Assembly: GCA_934045905.1 (NCBI GenBank)
Contig: OW203761.1
Coordinates: 29,872,964 to 29,936,963 of the forward strand
Reading direction: 5' to 3'
DNA: 64,000 nt
Source: Leuctra nigra
Lineage: Eukaryota; Arthropoda; Insecta; Plecoptera; Leuctridae
Below the pieces are notes generated by a model. That model made no database searches. It saw nothing but the letters and a program-made list of their open reading frames with translations, and was not told where the DNA came from. Position numbers and translations under genes: made by a program. Below are positions 25,001 to 33,976 of the stretch, piece after piece; the first letter of the stretch is position 1, and each line of letters starts with the position of its first letter.

Positions 25001-28000
25001 ATGAAGGGTGGTACCTTGACAATGCCCTGCACTAGCATATGAATGAAGGTACCTTGACAATGCCATGCACTAGCATATGAATGAAGGGTGGTACCTTGAC
25101 AATGCCCTGCACTGCACTAGCATATGAATGAAGGGTGGTACCTTGACAATGCCCTGCACTAGCATATGAATGAAGGGTGGTACCTTGACAATGCCCTGCA
25201 CTAGCATATGAATGAAGGGTGGTACCTTGACAATGCCCTGCACTAGCATATGAATGAAGGTATCTTGACAATGCCCTGCACTAGCATATGAATGAAGGGT
25301 GGTACCTTGACAATGCACTGCACTAGCATATGAATGAAGGGTGGTACCTTGACCTTGCCCTGCACTAGCATATGAATGAAGGGTGGTACCTTGACAATGC
25401 CCTGCACTAGCATATGAATGAAGGGTGGTACCTTGACAATGCCCTGCACCAGCATATGAATGAAGGGTGGTACCTTGACAATGCCCTGCACTAGCATATG
25501 AATGAAGGGTGGTACCTTGACAATGCCCTACACTAGCATATGAATGAAGGGTGGTACCTTGACAATGCCCTGCACTAGCATATGAATGAAGGGTGGTACC
25601 TTGACAATGCCCTGCACTAGCATATGAATGAAGGGTGGTACCTTGACAATGCCCTGCACCAGCATGTGAATGAAGGGTGGTACCTTGACAATGCCCTGCA
25701 CCAGCATATGAATGAAGGGTGGTACCTTGACAATGCCCTGCACTAGCATATGAATGAAGGGTGGTACCTTGACAATGCCCTGCACTGCACTAGCATATGA
25801 ATGAAGGTACCTTGACAATGCCCTGCACTAGCATATGAATGAAGGGTGGTACCTTGACAATGCCCTGCACTAGCATATGAATGAAGGGTGGTACCTTGAC
25901 AATGCCCTGCACTAGCATATGAATGAAGGGTGGTACCTTGACAATACCCTGCACTAGCATATGAATGAAGGGTGGTACCTTGACAATGCCATGCACTAGC
26001 ATATGAATGAAGGTACCTTGACAATGCCCTGCACTAGCATATGAATGAAGGGTGGTACCTTGACAATGCCCTGCACTAGCATATGAATGAAGGGTGGTAC
26101 CTTGACAATGCCCTGCACTAGCATATGAATGAAGGGTGGTACCTTGACAATGCCCTGCACTAGCATATGAATGAAGGGTGGTACCTTGACAATGCCCTGC
26201 ACTAGCATATGAATGAATGACGGTACCTTGACAATGCCCTGCACTAGCATATGAATGAAGGTATCTTGACAATGCCCTGCACTAGCATATGAATGAAGGG
26301 TGGTACCTTGACAATGCCCTGCACTAGCATATGAATGAAGGGTGGTACCTTGACAATGCCCTGTACTAGCATATGAATGAAGGGTGGTACCTTGACAATG
26401 CCCTGCACTAGCATATGAATGAAGGGTGGTACCTGGACAATGCCCTGCACTAGCATATGAATGTAGGGTGGTACCTTGACAATGCCCTGCACTAGCATAT
26501 GAATGAAGGGTGGTACCTTGACAATGCCCTGCACTAGCATATGAATGAAGGGTGGTACCTTGACAATGCCCTGCACTAGCATATGAATGAAGGTACCTTG
26601 ACAATGCCCTGCACTAGCATATGAATGAAGGGTGGTACCTTGACAATGCCATGCACTAGCATATGAATGAAGGGTGGTACCTTGACAATGCCCTGCACTA
26701 GCATATGAATGAAGGGTGGTACCTTGACAATGCCCTGCACTAGCATATGAATGAAGGGTGGTACCTTGACAATGCCCTGCACTAGCATATGAATGAAGGG
26801 TGGTACCTTGACAATGCCCTGCACTAGCATATGAATGAAGGGTGGTACCTTGACAATGCCCTGCACCAGCGCCTCGAACGTCTGCTGCACGAAGCCTAGC
26901 GTGGACAGGTCGAAGAGCAAGTGTTGCATGAATCCACCTGGCGCTGAGTGCGTGTGAGTGGCCGTGATGATCACGTTCTGTACGGTGTACTTGTCACTGT
27001 ACGTCTTCGACAGCCGTGCCAACACCTGCAAAATATCGCAAGGAACAAGTTTTAATTGCCTACCATAACAAACATATCAATGTAAATACTGGCTCTTATA
27101 TCCTTATTGTATGTCATCCTGGCAAAATTGTCGAGTGGTCATGTCAACGGTTTGGAAGTTGTGCAGTATAATGTAAATAAAGGTATTGGTTTTTACATAA
27201 TATTTTACATCCGGAAGTTCTGAACAGATTTGTTTCGAAATTCTCAAAAATACCTAAAATGTTGTTCCCAATGACCATGCAAAGTTTTAAGTTGAACCGC
27301 TCTTATGACCTTAGTGTGAAACATTAGTGAAATTTCAGATCGATTGGTTGGACGGTGTAACCCAAGGTGTCTATAGAAGTTGGTAGCAACCAACTTCTAT
27401 AGACACCTTGGGTGTAACCTGAGCATTTCGTACAAAATCATGAACAAACATCAACAAAAAAGAGAGAATGTGTCAAGAGTCCCGTACAATCGAATTAGCA
27501 ACAACAGCTTCCCCCTACTCTCGAGTCACGAGCGCTCAAATGAATTCCATGTGTTCATTGAACACTCCAATAACTTCAATCATCGATGCCCGTGCCCTCT
27601 GACACGTGACATTCTCTGCATTGCCTGCCGCTCGAATAATCAGTCTGATAAATAGAGACAGATAAATGCCAGTTTACGAATTATCACACTTAAACAAGGA
27701 GAACGTTTAACACAGACAAAATTTAAACGAAATCGGAGACAAAGAGTCAAAATGAGTCGCTCGCTTTGCTTACTCAAATGTACAAGAACCATTTTATTTA
27801 ATTGAATTAATCGTTAAAATTTTATAGTGTTGGATACAAATGATATTCATTAAATTACACTCAGAAGATTGCTTGTGTACTGTTAGCAAGACAAAGCTAC
27901 GTGATTGTGAACACAAACAGTGTCAGTGCAAAAGGTCAGAGTTTCATTAAAATCTCATTGTATTAAATAAGTAGGTACCTATTCTAAATTTTTAATGATT

Positions 28001-31000
28001 CAATTAATAAAAATTTACTTAATTTTCCCATCAATATGTTACTTTTACATCGTATTAGAGACTTTATGGTAAACATCATTTGAGTAGGTGAGACGGAAGA
28101 AATGTTCAGCGCCAAAACCAGTCTTCTGAGATACAAGCAATCTCCATTATCATTGATTCAGTGATAGTTTAGAAGCAGACGATGTTGAATGTATACTATA
28201 GCCGACAGGTCGCTGCATAAAATCGTAATTTTTCTAACATTAAGCACTTACCAAGTTTTCCTCCCACTCATTAATTAATATTCAAAGTGTGCTTAATTAT
28301 ACATCTAACTTGAACGACTCTAGCGCACTCTAGATGAATTGATCTAGAAGTGACTAGCTTTACAAGTCAATGGTTACCTCCTTCCGCACTCCGTGGGATA
28401 TCATAGCGATGTCCACGCTGATGAACGCCAAACTCTGCCCGCCATCTTGGATGATAAAAGCGCGGGAAAACTGGCGTAGATGAATTCCGCTGCCTTTTTG
28501 TTCGATATTTGCGTAGCCCAACTGAAAAAGATTAAATACGTCAATATTTGCATACATTTAAATGTAAGCAACAAATACATTTGTTAATTTCACACTGATA
28601 TTATAATAGAGTACATAGGACAATTTCATACATATGAAGTAAATACCTACCAGAAAAATACACCGGATGGCCCCAAAAAAACTTCCAATGGGCGAGACCC
28701 CGCTGTGAAGAAACTACTACAGATATTAGTCCGAAATTTCACATGTTAACACAAACATAGGACTAATGTTTGACATGTGAAAGTTTCATAGACATTTCTT
28801 TTGTAGGAAAAAAGTTACAGCTGTTCGAATTTGGTTGTCGAAAAATCGATTATACGGTGCTGCAAGAGCGCACATTCAGAAAAAGTCCAATGGCATGGAC
28901 ACATTTATTTTCAACACTACTTACGATATCGGGCTGAAAATTTTAAATGTTATTCAAAACATATTGTATTCTATTGTATACAAATTTCAATACATTTGAA
29001 TAATGAGAACAAAAGTTATGGTGTCTTGAAGTTGAGCTTAAAAACAGATAATACGGAAGATAGTTTCACTTATAAAATTAACATGTGAAATAACACTGGA
29101 GAAATTATCTCTTTTCTATTTATAACATAACATTCGTTAAACTTATTCAAATTAATTAAAATTTTACACAATCAATAGTAATATATTTTGAATAACATTA
29201 TATGTAATTTTCAGCTTGATATCGTCAGCAGTTTTGAGTAAACAGCGTCCCGGCTATTTGGACATTTTCTCGACGCTTGATTTTGAGCTCCGTTCGACGA
29301 CGAAATTCGAACAGCTGTTACTTTTTTTCTATAAAGTTATGGTGTTAAATCTTTCACAAATTAGACCTTAGTATGTTTTTTTTAAAATTGTTGTAGTTAT
29401 CAGCCCGATCTGTTCAGTAGTTTCTCGTCACAGTGATGTCTCGCCCGTTGGACCTGAACCTGGCCAATAAAGCGAGCTTTACCATTAAGCACTTTTGGCT
29501 TTGGTAAATGTCTTGGGCTAAGGCTCATGACGAAATAATAACCGTTAAAGCCAACGGCTATTATTCGTCAAAGACTTAGGTACATATATATCTGTACCTC
29601 AGAGGTAGAAGGGCTGAAGTCAATTGATCAATTTTGCGTTGCAAACTTTTGGAATGATCAAGCTCTATCAATTTCAATCAAATATTGAAGTATTGTGGTG
29701 ACACAGTGGTGACTCATGTCATGTATATCAAATAAGATTGGATGAACACACAACTACTGGTTATGAGCTCACCTCAAGAATTATTGATAGACATCTGCCC
29801 TTCCACCTTTGAGGTACCTACAGAATAAAACACAGATAATATTATCTGTGTTTTATGGAATGTTTGTTCGAATGATATTGCATATACCGGCGCACGCTTA
29901 TCGTTGCGATACATAAAGTTTTCATATTGTAAGTATTCAATCTAATAACAAACATCGCTGTCGCTTCGATGCATGTGTTGTATTGATGGTTGCGTGCCAC
30001 AAATGGTGGCAGATGTTGGTACTGCACAAGTCTGAATGACCTTGACAAACTGCTGATGTCAGTGTATTGAAATATTGAATAAAAAATTATAAAATATATA
30101 ATATATATAATATATATATAATATATTGAATTATAAATATATTTATATAACATAGCAGTTGTTAGATAGAGACTCAATCACGTAAAATAACTTGTGCGAT
30201 CGTGTTGAGTAAGTTGAATTGGAGATGCCCACCGATAACAACACCAAACAATTGGTACTACAAGCTCTTGGCAAAGCTTAGGGTCATTTTAAACGTGGTC
30301 TTCAGGACCTAAATCATCATACCCTGGAAAAATACAGTACCTGACAGATTTGAACGAATGTTTTACCACATGTAAAGTGTTGACGTATATGTGCCTATTT
30401 GTGGAACAAACCCAATGTCGTCATTTTGAAATTGGGAACCTAACATAATATCGATTCAGATAGTCATCTATATGAAAATCTATCAACAATTATCAAACTA
30501 GAATTTTATCAACATTTAAAATATTTTAAATCTATAACTAAATTGACCAATGAAAACGTATGTTTCCTATGAAAATCTGCAAGAATATCGACCCAAAGAA
30601 TCTTTTGAAAATAACAATTTAACATTGACAACAAAGTTTATAAATAGTCAAATAATTAGCTCACAAGTGTTTTATATCACTTTAAGCAGCAATCTATTTT
30701 TAATCACAAACTTGTATAAATTAAATTTGATGATGAAGGACAATTATCATTACAGTGGTAGAACAAAACAAAGTTTCATTTGACGTTGCCAAAAGCGTTT
30801 TACCTGGCAATACCATCTTGTTAGTGAAGAGTTGGTCAACATAAATAAGGACGTATCTCTACAAGTGGTATGATTACTCTGCTTATTTTAAAATGGTAAA
30901 ACTGGCACATTCTGTAAGATTCACCAATACTTTTTGGTCGTAAGTAGATGTCGTGGGGGAGGAGACAGGAAATAAAATTAATAAACACAAAAATGCAAGG

Positions 31001-33967
31001 TGGTTGTGATTTTTCAACAGCCATATTTTAAAAAAGAATGCGTTTTTTCAAAAATTTTACCTATTGTTACTAATCTAGGTACCTAGTGGTATTTTTTCAT
31101 TATTGCGATTTCTTCTTTCAAATATGTTACTTTGTCTTATTGAATTTATAATCAGAATGTCATTTGTTTTCTATTGTTATTATCTCAATTTCATTATTAT
31201 TATTATCTTCTTATGTTCGTACTAAAGAGATTACATTTTTTCAATATTATTTTTTATTACTTTTTCACTTCCTGGTAGAAGTTTCTTTGGTAGTTCATTA
31301 GTTAGTTTTTTTTCAATCTAGTTAAATTGTCTTTTTATTCGTTCTCTCAATTGTCGGTAGCAGTCGTAATGTAGAGCACATGGCATGCTGTAATTTGTTT
31401 TATTTACTCTATTTAATTCATTCATTCATTGCATCGAATTTTCTATAGTTCCATTTTATTTCCCTTTGTTTCGAAGAGAAAAAACGAAAGGGGAAGAACG
31501 GAGAAAATATGAAGAGATTTCTGGCGAACAGGTGATGAGCAGTGTGCCGTTGAAAATTGTTTTCACATTGTAATTTTCAATAAGTTATTGTGTATTTTGT
31601 ACTGAAACTACGTCTTACAACTAGAGGACTTTTTTTACACATATATGACGAAACTCTTTGCAACTTTCTTTCCCAGAATAATTTTGGAAAAGATTGAACG
31701 AATAAATAAAATGGTAGTAAGCAAACAATGGTTATTTATTGCGCTAGCTTAGGCTCAGGTATACTTAGACCCTAGCAATGCGTTTTTGTTTTGCATTCTT
31801 CTTGAGAGAGATTCACTAAATTGTTCATCATTATAAACAATTGTCGTTACGGCAACAACCAATGAAATGCTTGAAGGACCACTTGAACATCCGGTCCGAT
31901 CAATATTTCACCAAGGTGTACATATGTATTTAGGTTCTAGTCTCTAGAGGAACGATTGACAATGTTCCACGCTATTTGAAAAGTATTTTCGAGGTCTCCT
32001 CCATCTCCACTTAAGTAGGTCTGATAGTACTTTATGGAAAATATTGGCTTAAGAATAATGACAGAAGAGAATATCGTATTTACCTCAAACGTTCAGAATG
32101 AGTTTTTATCAAAGATTGAAGTAAGTTATCTGATGAGAACAAGCTGGGTAAAAACAACAGACGTGGCTTTTTCTCAAAGAAACTAACATTGCAAATTTCC
32201 TCTACACTCAGTTGCTGGAGCTTTTCTTTACAAATGCCTCCAAACGGATGGTTTCGTGTTATTTGAAGAAACGTTCATCTTCCATCAAAACAGAATTCTA
32301 TCACCCAGAAACAGGATGAAAGATAATTAGAACTCAATGGAAAAAAGAAATATCGAACAAGGGACGAACTAAATTTGCGCATCATGTAGAGTGAGAATTT
32401 ATTGGTCGGCCAACCAAATAGTTGTTGTGAGTTGTACTCAAATTAGTTTATTTTTTTATTGATGTACGTGTTGAATTGACATTGACTCGTTCCTTTTTTA
32501 AGTAACATCATTTTGGTAACGAAGTGTCTCTAGCACGTATTTTCTTGTAAAATAAGTTTTTGTATATCATTCATCCTTTTCAATAGGTAACATGCAATTT
32601 TATTTACTTATTAGTAGAAAAGCATCGTGTTAATATTTTTGTATTTAAATATTGCTGTTTCCATTGGTATTTAACGAGTTGGACTCCATGGGGGCTGTGG
32701 AGATCAGTGTTGGAAATGTCAAGTGTCCAATTATATTGACAAAATGTGCACAAAAAAGAGCAAGAGTTCCTTCGCTCAAAATTCAAGTATCAATTATATG
32801 CCGTTTTACGAATAGTTTTTTATATTGAACCCATTGCAGCAAATCACCTTCTCCAGAAACAGTACCATAGAGACATTTTGTATTTCTCGACTAACAACTT
32901 ATGAATGTTTATTATATTATTCTCTACTTAAATTTACTTTCGATCGGATGAGTTACCGATGTCATCAAATCATGTCTGCTAAAAATAACATTTCTTCGAT
33001 ATCGGGTATTAAATGATACGATCATGCCTACAATAAAAAAAACTCTGACACTTATCCACTTTTTTACGTCGTCTTTAAAGGAAAGTTATTGATGTTGAAA
33101 TCTTCAATGTGCCGACAGCTCATTAGTTGAATAAGTTTTTACTTTACTTACTTCCGTCCTGCAGCCAGTCCTGAACATGTAAACTTCCACATGGAGTTAT
33201 AAAATAGAGTCTTTGACAAAGTCACATGATAAAGAATATTCTCGGATTTTGGTAAAGGTTTATAAAGAATTTAATCCGTAATCCGGATATTATAAATTGT
33301 CTTCACTATGCTTATGTGAAACACAGACTTAAACCTTGTTAGGGGCGCATGAAAATAGAAACTTGAAAAGTTTTTAATTGCGTCCTAAAGCGGCTCAACG
33401 CTCACGGACTGACTGACAAGTACAGAGTCAGAAACTGTATTGTATTGTATTGTATTGTATTGTATTGTATTGTATTGTATTGTATTTTATTTTATGTATT
33501 GTGTCTATGTTCGTCTGAATGGGAATGGTGTGTTATATGTATTTGTAGCCTACACGAACTTTTTATGTTTACATCAATTGTGCAAAAGATGGTATTTTAT
33601 TTCCTGTGTGCTACACGTGGCCATGTAGGTAGCCACATTTTGGCAGGTCAGGTTTAACTAATAACTGAAGTTTAATTGATGGACTTTGTACAAGAAGTGA
33701 TTTCTAAGCATATTAAATGAACCTACAATAGCACAGGATTCATTTTGCAAATGATTGTTTACTTAGGTATATGGAGTAATCAAGTCTTCTTCCCTCAGAC
33801 TCTTCTTGGCTTGCAAAACATAATGTAAAAGCGAAGATTTGACTCACAAATGTGACTTCAACCGGTGGTCCAGTGACGTCAGCAATGCCGATGCCGACCG
33901 AATAGGAGTCTGCATTGCCGGCCGTCCAAGCTGACAAGGCGAATAACAGAACTGTCAGCCTCTTCAT
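3259..33967 (-). CDS. CDase: Neutral ceramidase, 5' part of gene (exons 1-5, partial)
   Basis: Neutral ceramidases hydrolyse ceramide to sphingosine and fatty acid at the cell surface, in secretions or in the endolysosomal lumen. Five minus-strand exons (33848-33967, 28378-28521, 26849-27025, 10445-10572, 3259-3457) join in phase into 256 residues. Residues 1-19 look like a signal peptide. Family blocks follow in the expected order: GIGIADVTGP, GSGIHLRQFSRAF, ATHTHSAPGGF (His112/His114), GELLDANINRSPSSY, and WFAVHPTSMNNTN with ISSDNMGYAS (His221). By analogy with the Pseudomonas enzyme, the histidines in the THTHS and AVH motifs are zinc ligands. The next family block, GDVSPN with the catalytic serine, is not found before position 1, so roughly two thirds of a ~700-residue protein lies outside. 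Introns are about 5.3, 1.35, 16.3 and 7.0 kb. Introns 3 and 5 open with large 42-bp donor-site arrays. The family call is secure; protein length and expression are not seen. Confidence 0.93.
5870..6300. mobile_element. MITE-like element with 15-bp terminal inverted repeats
   Basis: The ends AAATAGGGAAGTTTC (5870-5884) and its exact reverse complement GAAACTTCCCTATTT (6286-6300) bracket 430 bp of non-coding AT-rich DNA. No clear target duplication was found, so the exact ends are uncertain. Confidence 0.5.
6388..6860. mobile_element. MITE-like element with AATTAAC flanks
   Basis: The ends are near-inverse copies: CATAGAGATTCATATACTTA then CAGAGAGGGG at the left, matched by CCCCTCTCTGTAATATATCT then CTATG at the right. 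The flanks are AATTAAC at 6381-6387 and 6861-6867, a possible 7-bp target duplication, though A+T-rich words match by chance more easily. No coding capacity in 473 bp. Confidence 0.55.
7257..7410. repeat. GC-rich 62-bp minisatellite, about 2.4 copies
   Basis: The segment with GCAGGACAGGTGCCGGGGAG recurs with a 62-bp period (near 7261, 7323 and 7385). It is much richer in G and C than the surrounding intron and lies just upstream of the LINE 5' truncation point. Short ORFs on both strands are due to the repeat. No family match is recognised. Confidence 0.85.
7434..7480. repeat. Palindromic ACGTTATT/AATAACGT cluster at LINE 5' junction
   Basis: A run of AATAACGT, ACGTTATT and ACGTAAT words including a perfect 17-base palindrome at 7442-7458, joining the GC-rich minisatellite to the first LINE codons. 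Confidence 0.6.
7477..10044 (+). CDS. LINE ORF2 fragment: endonuclease C-terminal part plus reverse transcriptase
   Basis: The frame is open from about 7477 with no clear own start; the nearest in-frame TTG is 7537 and the stop is at 10042-10044. At the start, AVYRPPD and GDVNMNIL are motifs of the APE-type endonuclease, followed by TDHYMV near residue 88 (numbering from 7537), the usual SDH-like endonuclease end motif. The RT domain follows: NYRPISLLP fingers, LFIDFSKAFD with catalytic Asp460, GVPQGSNLGP, and FADDT with Asp549/Asp550. A C-terminal YGVLAWGNA/QKRIINI block is typical of Jockey/CR1-type elements. No RNase H domain is seen. The catalytic residues are present, but the 5' part of the endonuclease and any ORF1 are missing, so this copy cannot be self-sufficient. 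Confidence 0.88.
10051..10087 (+). repeat. (TTA)n microsatellite in LINE 3' UTR
   Basis: About 12 TTA repeats directly after the LINE stop codon, followed by a further imperfect TTA-rich stretch. Confidence 0.9.
10445..10572 (-). CDS. CDase: CDase exon 4
   Basis: This exon is too short to appear as a simple ORF. Acceptor TTGCGTTGCAG|AGTATG, donor GCGAA|GTAAGTACC, 128 nt. It encodes SMKLAHENLEPARIFMSEGE and on to NINRSPSSYDSNPASERA, matching the ceramidase block with GELLDANINRSPSSY. It ends in phase 2, and the split lysine codon is completed by exon 5 (AA|A). The donor is followed on the minus strand by a C-rich tract, and a LINE 3' end lies 75 bp further into intron 4. Confidence 0.93.
10640..10790 (-). 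mobile_element. tRNA-derived SINE-like fragment
   Basis: On the minus strand TGGCTTGATCC resembles a pol III A box, and CCGGGTTCGATTATTGG, about 40 bases further, resembles a B box. This is the arrangement of tRNA-derived SINEs. It sits just upstream of CDase exon 4 in intron 3. Confidence 0.45.
11002..11915 (+). repeat. Dispersed repeat family, copy A
   Basis: Starts GAGCGAGCGAAGCGAGCG, followed by T/G-rich sequence, then blocks shared with 40339-41154: GAACTGAAATTTTGCACACA-like, CATTGTACCCAATCATAAAA, and TAGAACCGATTGAACGATCA. It ends near GCTCGCTCATCAACGCG. Non-coding; the element type is unknown. Confidence 0.6.
11960..12720. repeat. Degenerate ~150-bp tandem element with five ETS/CRE motifs
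   Basis: The 15-base word CCGGAAGTGACGTCA occurs identically at 12082, 12205, 12350, 12505 and 12657. Around it, diverged copies of an ACGTCTGGACCGATTAGAACGA-like stretch recur, showing an old tandem repeat of about 123-155 bp. No coding sequence. Confidence 0.8.
12859..13988. mobile_element. Fold-back element with ~228-bp inverted arms
   Basis: The left arm 12859-13085 starts ATATCCCAGAAAAAACACTC. The right arm 13761-13988 is its near-exact reverse complement, ending GGGATAT. The ~675-bp centre is AT-rich with no ORF of note. There is no obvious target duplication. Looks like a non-autonomous DNA transposon with long terminal inverted repeats. Confidence 0.8.
14044..14591. mobile_element. 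MITE with 25-bp perfect inverted repeats
   Basis: The terminal 25 bases (14044-14068, starting AGGTCTGTTCGTTTTGCTTA) are exactly inverted at 14567-14591. The flanks are ATA at both sides (14041-14043, 14592-14594). Subterminal GCAGTA/TACTGC words recur inside. A 3-bp duplication would suit a PIF/Harbinger-like MITE, and a TA reading is also possible. A 121-residue ORF at 14369-14734 runs out of the element and is not a gene. Confidence 0.7.
15221..26870 (-). repeat. 42-bp minisatellite made of exon-3 donor copies (about 280 units, 11.6 kb)
   Basis: A tandem array starting inside CDase exon 3 and filling the 5' 11.6 kb of intron 3. In gene sense a unit runs GTACCACCCTTCATTCATAT then GCTAGTGCAGGGCATTGTCAAG-like sequence; exon 3 ends GGTGCAGGGCATTGTCAAG. 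Each unit therefore repeats 22 bases of exon end plus 20 bases of intron start, with AAG|GTACC at every junction. In the exon frame the unit reads VPPFIHMLVQGIVK without a stop. Recurrent variants: 37-bp units lacking 5 bases after GTACC, 47-bp units with a doubled TGCAC, and units with a TTAATGAATGAC segment. Each standard unit has a GGTACC site. The long ORFs in two minus frames are repeat artefacts. Confidence 0.96.
26849..27025 (-). CDS. CDase: CDase exon 3 (zinc-site HTH motif; its end seeds the 11.6-kb array)
   Basis: Residues 89-147. The exon contains ATHTHSAPGG with the histidines expected to bind the catalytic zinc, then LLFDLSTLGFVQQTFEALVQGIVK. Acceptor ATTTTGCAG|GTGTTG. The donor is AAG|GTACCA, a weak match to consensus after the GT. 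The exon is 177 nt and phase 0. Its last 22 bases are repeated with small changes in every unit of the adjoining tandem array, so the exact donor used cannot be told from sequence; the boundary given is the one that joins GIVK to SMKLAH in the family frame. Confidence 0.9.
27026..28377. other. CDase intron 2 with repeat fragment and perfect hairpin
   Basis: Holds an inverted fragment of the dispersed family (about 27195-27350) and a perfect 25-bp-arm hairpin at 27360-27413. No other exon seen. Confidence 0.6.
27360..27413. repeat. Perfect inverted repeat, 25-bp arms, 4-base loop
   Basis: The arm beginning ACCCAAGGTGTCTATAGAAG (27360-27384) is exactly inverted at 27389-27413, separated by AGCA. 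It lies at the edge of a dispersed-repeat fragment. Confidence 0.9.
28378..28521 (-). CDS. CDase: CDase exon 2
   Basis: This exon encodes residues 41-88, LGYANIEQKGSGIHLRQFSR and onward to GVRKE, the conserved N-terminal part of the ceramidase catalytic domain. Acceptor TTTTTCAG|TTGGGC and donor GAG|GTAACC. It is 144 nt, phase 0 at both ends, so VEVTF joins LGYAN exactly as the family requires. Confidence 0.92.
28683..29457. mobile_element. Old diverged palindromic element in CDase intron 1
   Basis: Outer ends with TCCAATGGGCGAGACCCCGC and the inverse of TGTCTCGCCCGTTGGA are followed inward by several further inverse matches: AAACTACT/AGTAGTTT, GTTACAGCTGTTCGAATTT and its inverse near 29300, and CTGAAAATT with its inverse near 29210. 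The whole 775 bp is thus a diverged fold-back. No coding content. Confidence 0.6.
29825..29856. repeat. Perfect 32-bp palindrome
   Basis: ATAAAACACAGATAAT is followed directly by its exact reverse complement. Confidence 0.9.
30080..30145. repeat. AT-rich (TATA)n simple repeat
   Basis: Irregular run of AATATATA words in CDase intron 1; short ORFs across it are meaningless. Confidence 0.8.
30200..33436. other. CDase intron 1, AT-rich, nothing recognised
   Basis: No exon, RNA gene or clear element was found. Short ORFs (60-77 residues) lack any recognisable feature. The segment around 30330-30470 resembles the Ets/CRE-type element weakly (ACCTAACATAATATCGATTC, ATGTCGTCATTTT). Confidence 0.4.
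33436..33486. repeat. (TGTAT)n pentanucleotide microsatellite
   Basis: About ten TGTAT units; produces spurious ORFs such as MYCIVLYCIVLY. Confidence 0.95.
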
Positions 33968-33976
33968 TATGCAAAT
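33848..33976 (-). CDS. CDase: CDase exon 1: start codon, signal peptide and first conserved block
   Basis: The ATG is at 33965-33967 and starts MKRLTVLLFALSAWTAGNA, a basic start followed by a hydrophobic core typical of a signal peptide. The mature N-terminus begins near SYSVGIGIADVTGP, the standard neutral-ceramidase opening. The exon ends at TTT|GTGAGTC (donor at 33847) in phase 0. Nine bases upstream of the ATG there is CCTCCAG|ATTTGC, a good acceptor at 33977-33979, so the leader is probably interrupted by an intron and the coding exon carries only a few bases of 5' UTR. Coding part 33848-33967; the UTR acceptor is inferred. Confidence 0.9.

Noticed and set aside
15104..26604. Dozens of minus-strand ORFs of HSYASAGHCQGTTL and MLVQGIVKVPPFIH repeats
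   Set aside because: Artefacts of the 42-bp minisatellite. Two frames are open by chance, the third has a stop in every unit. Only the part continuing from exon 3 could ever be translated, by use of later donors.
15221..26870. CRISPR array
   Set aside because: Units are contiguous with no unique spacers, in an insect gene, with no cas genes.
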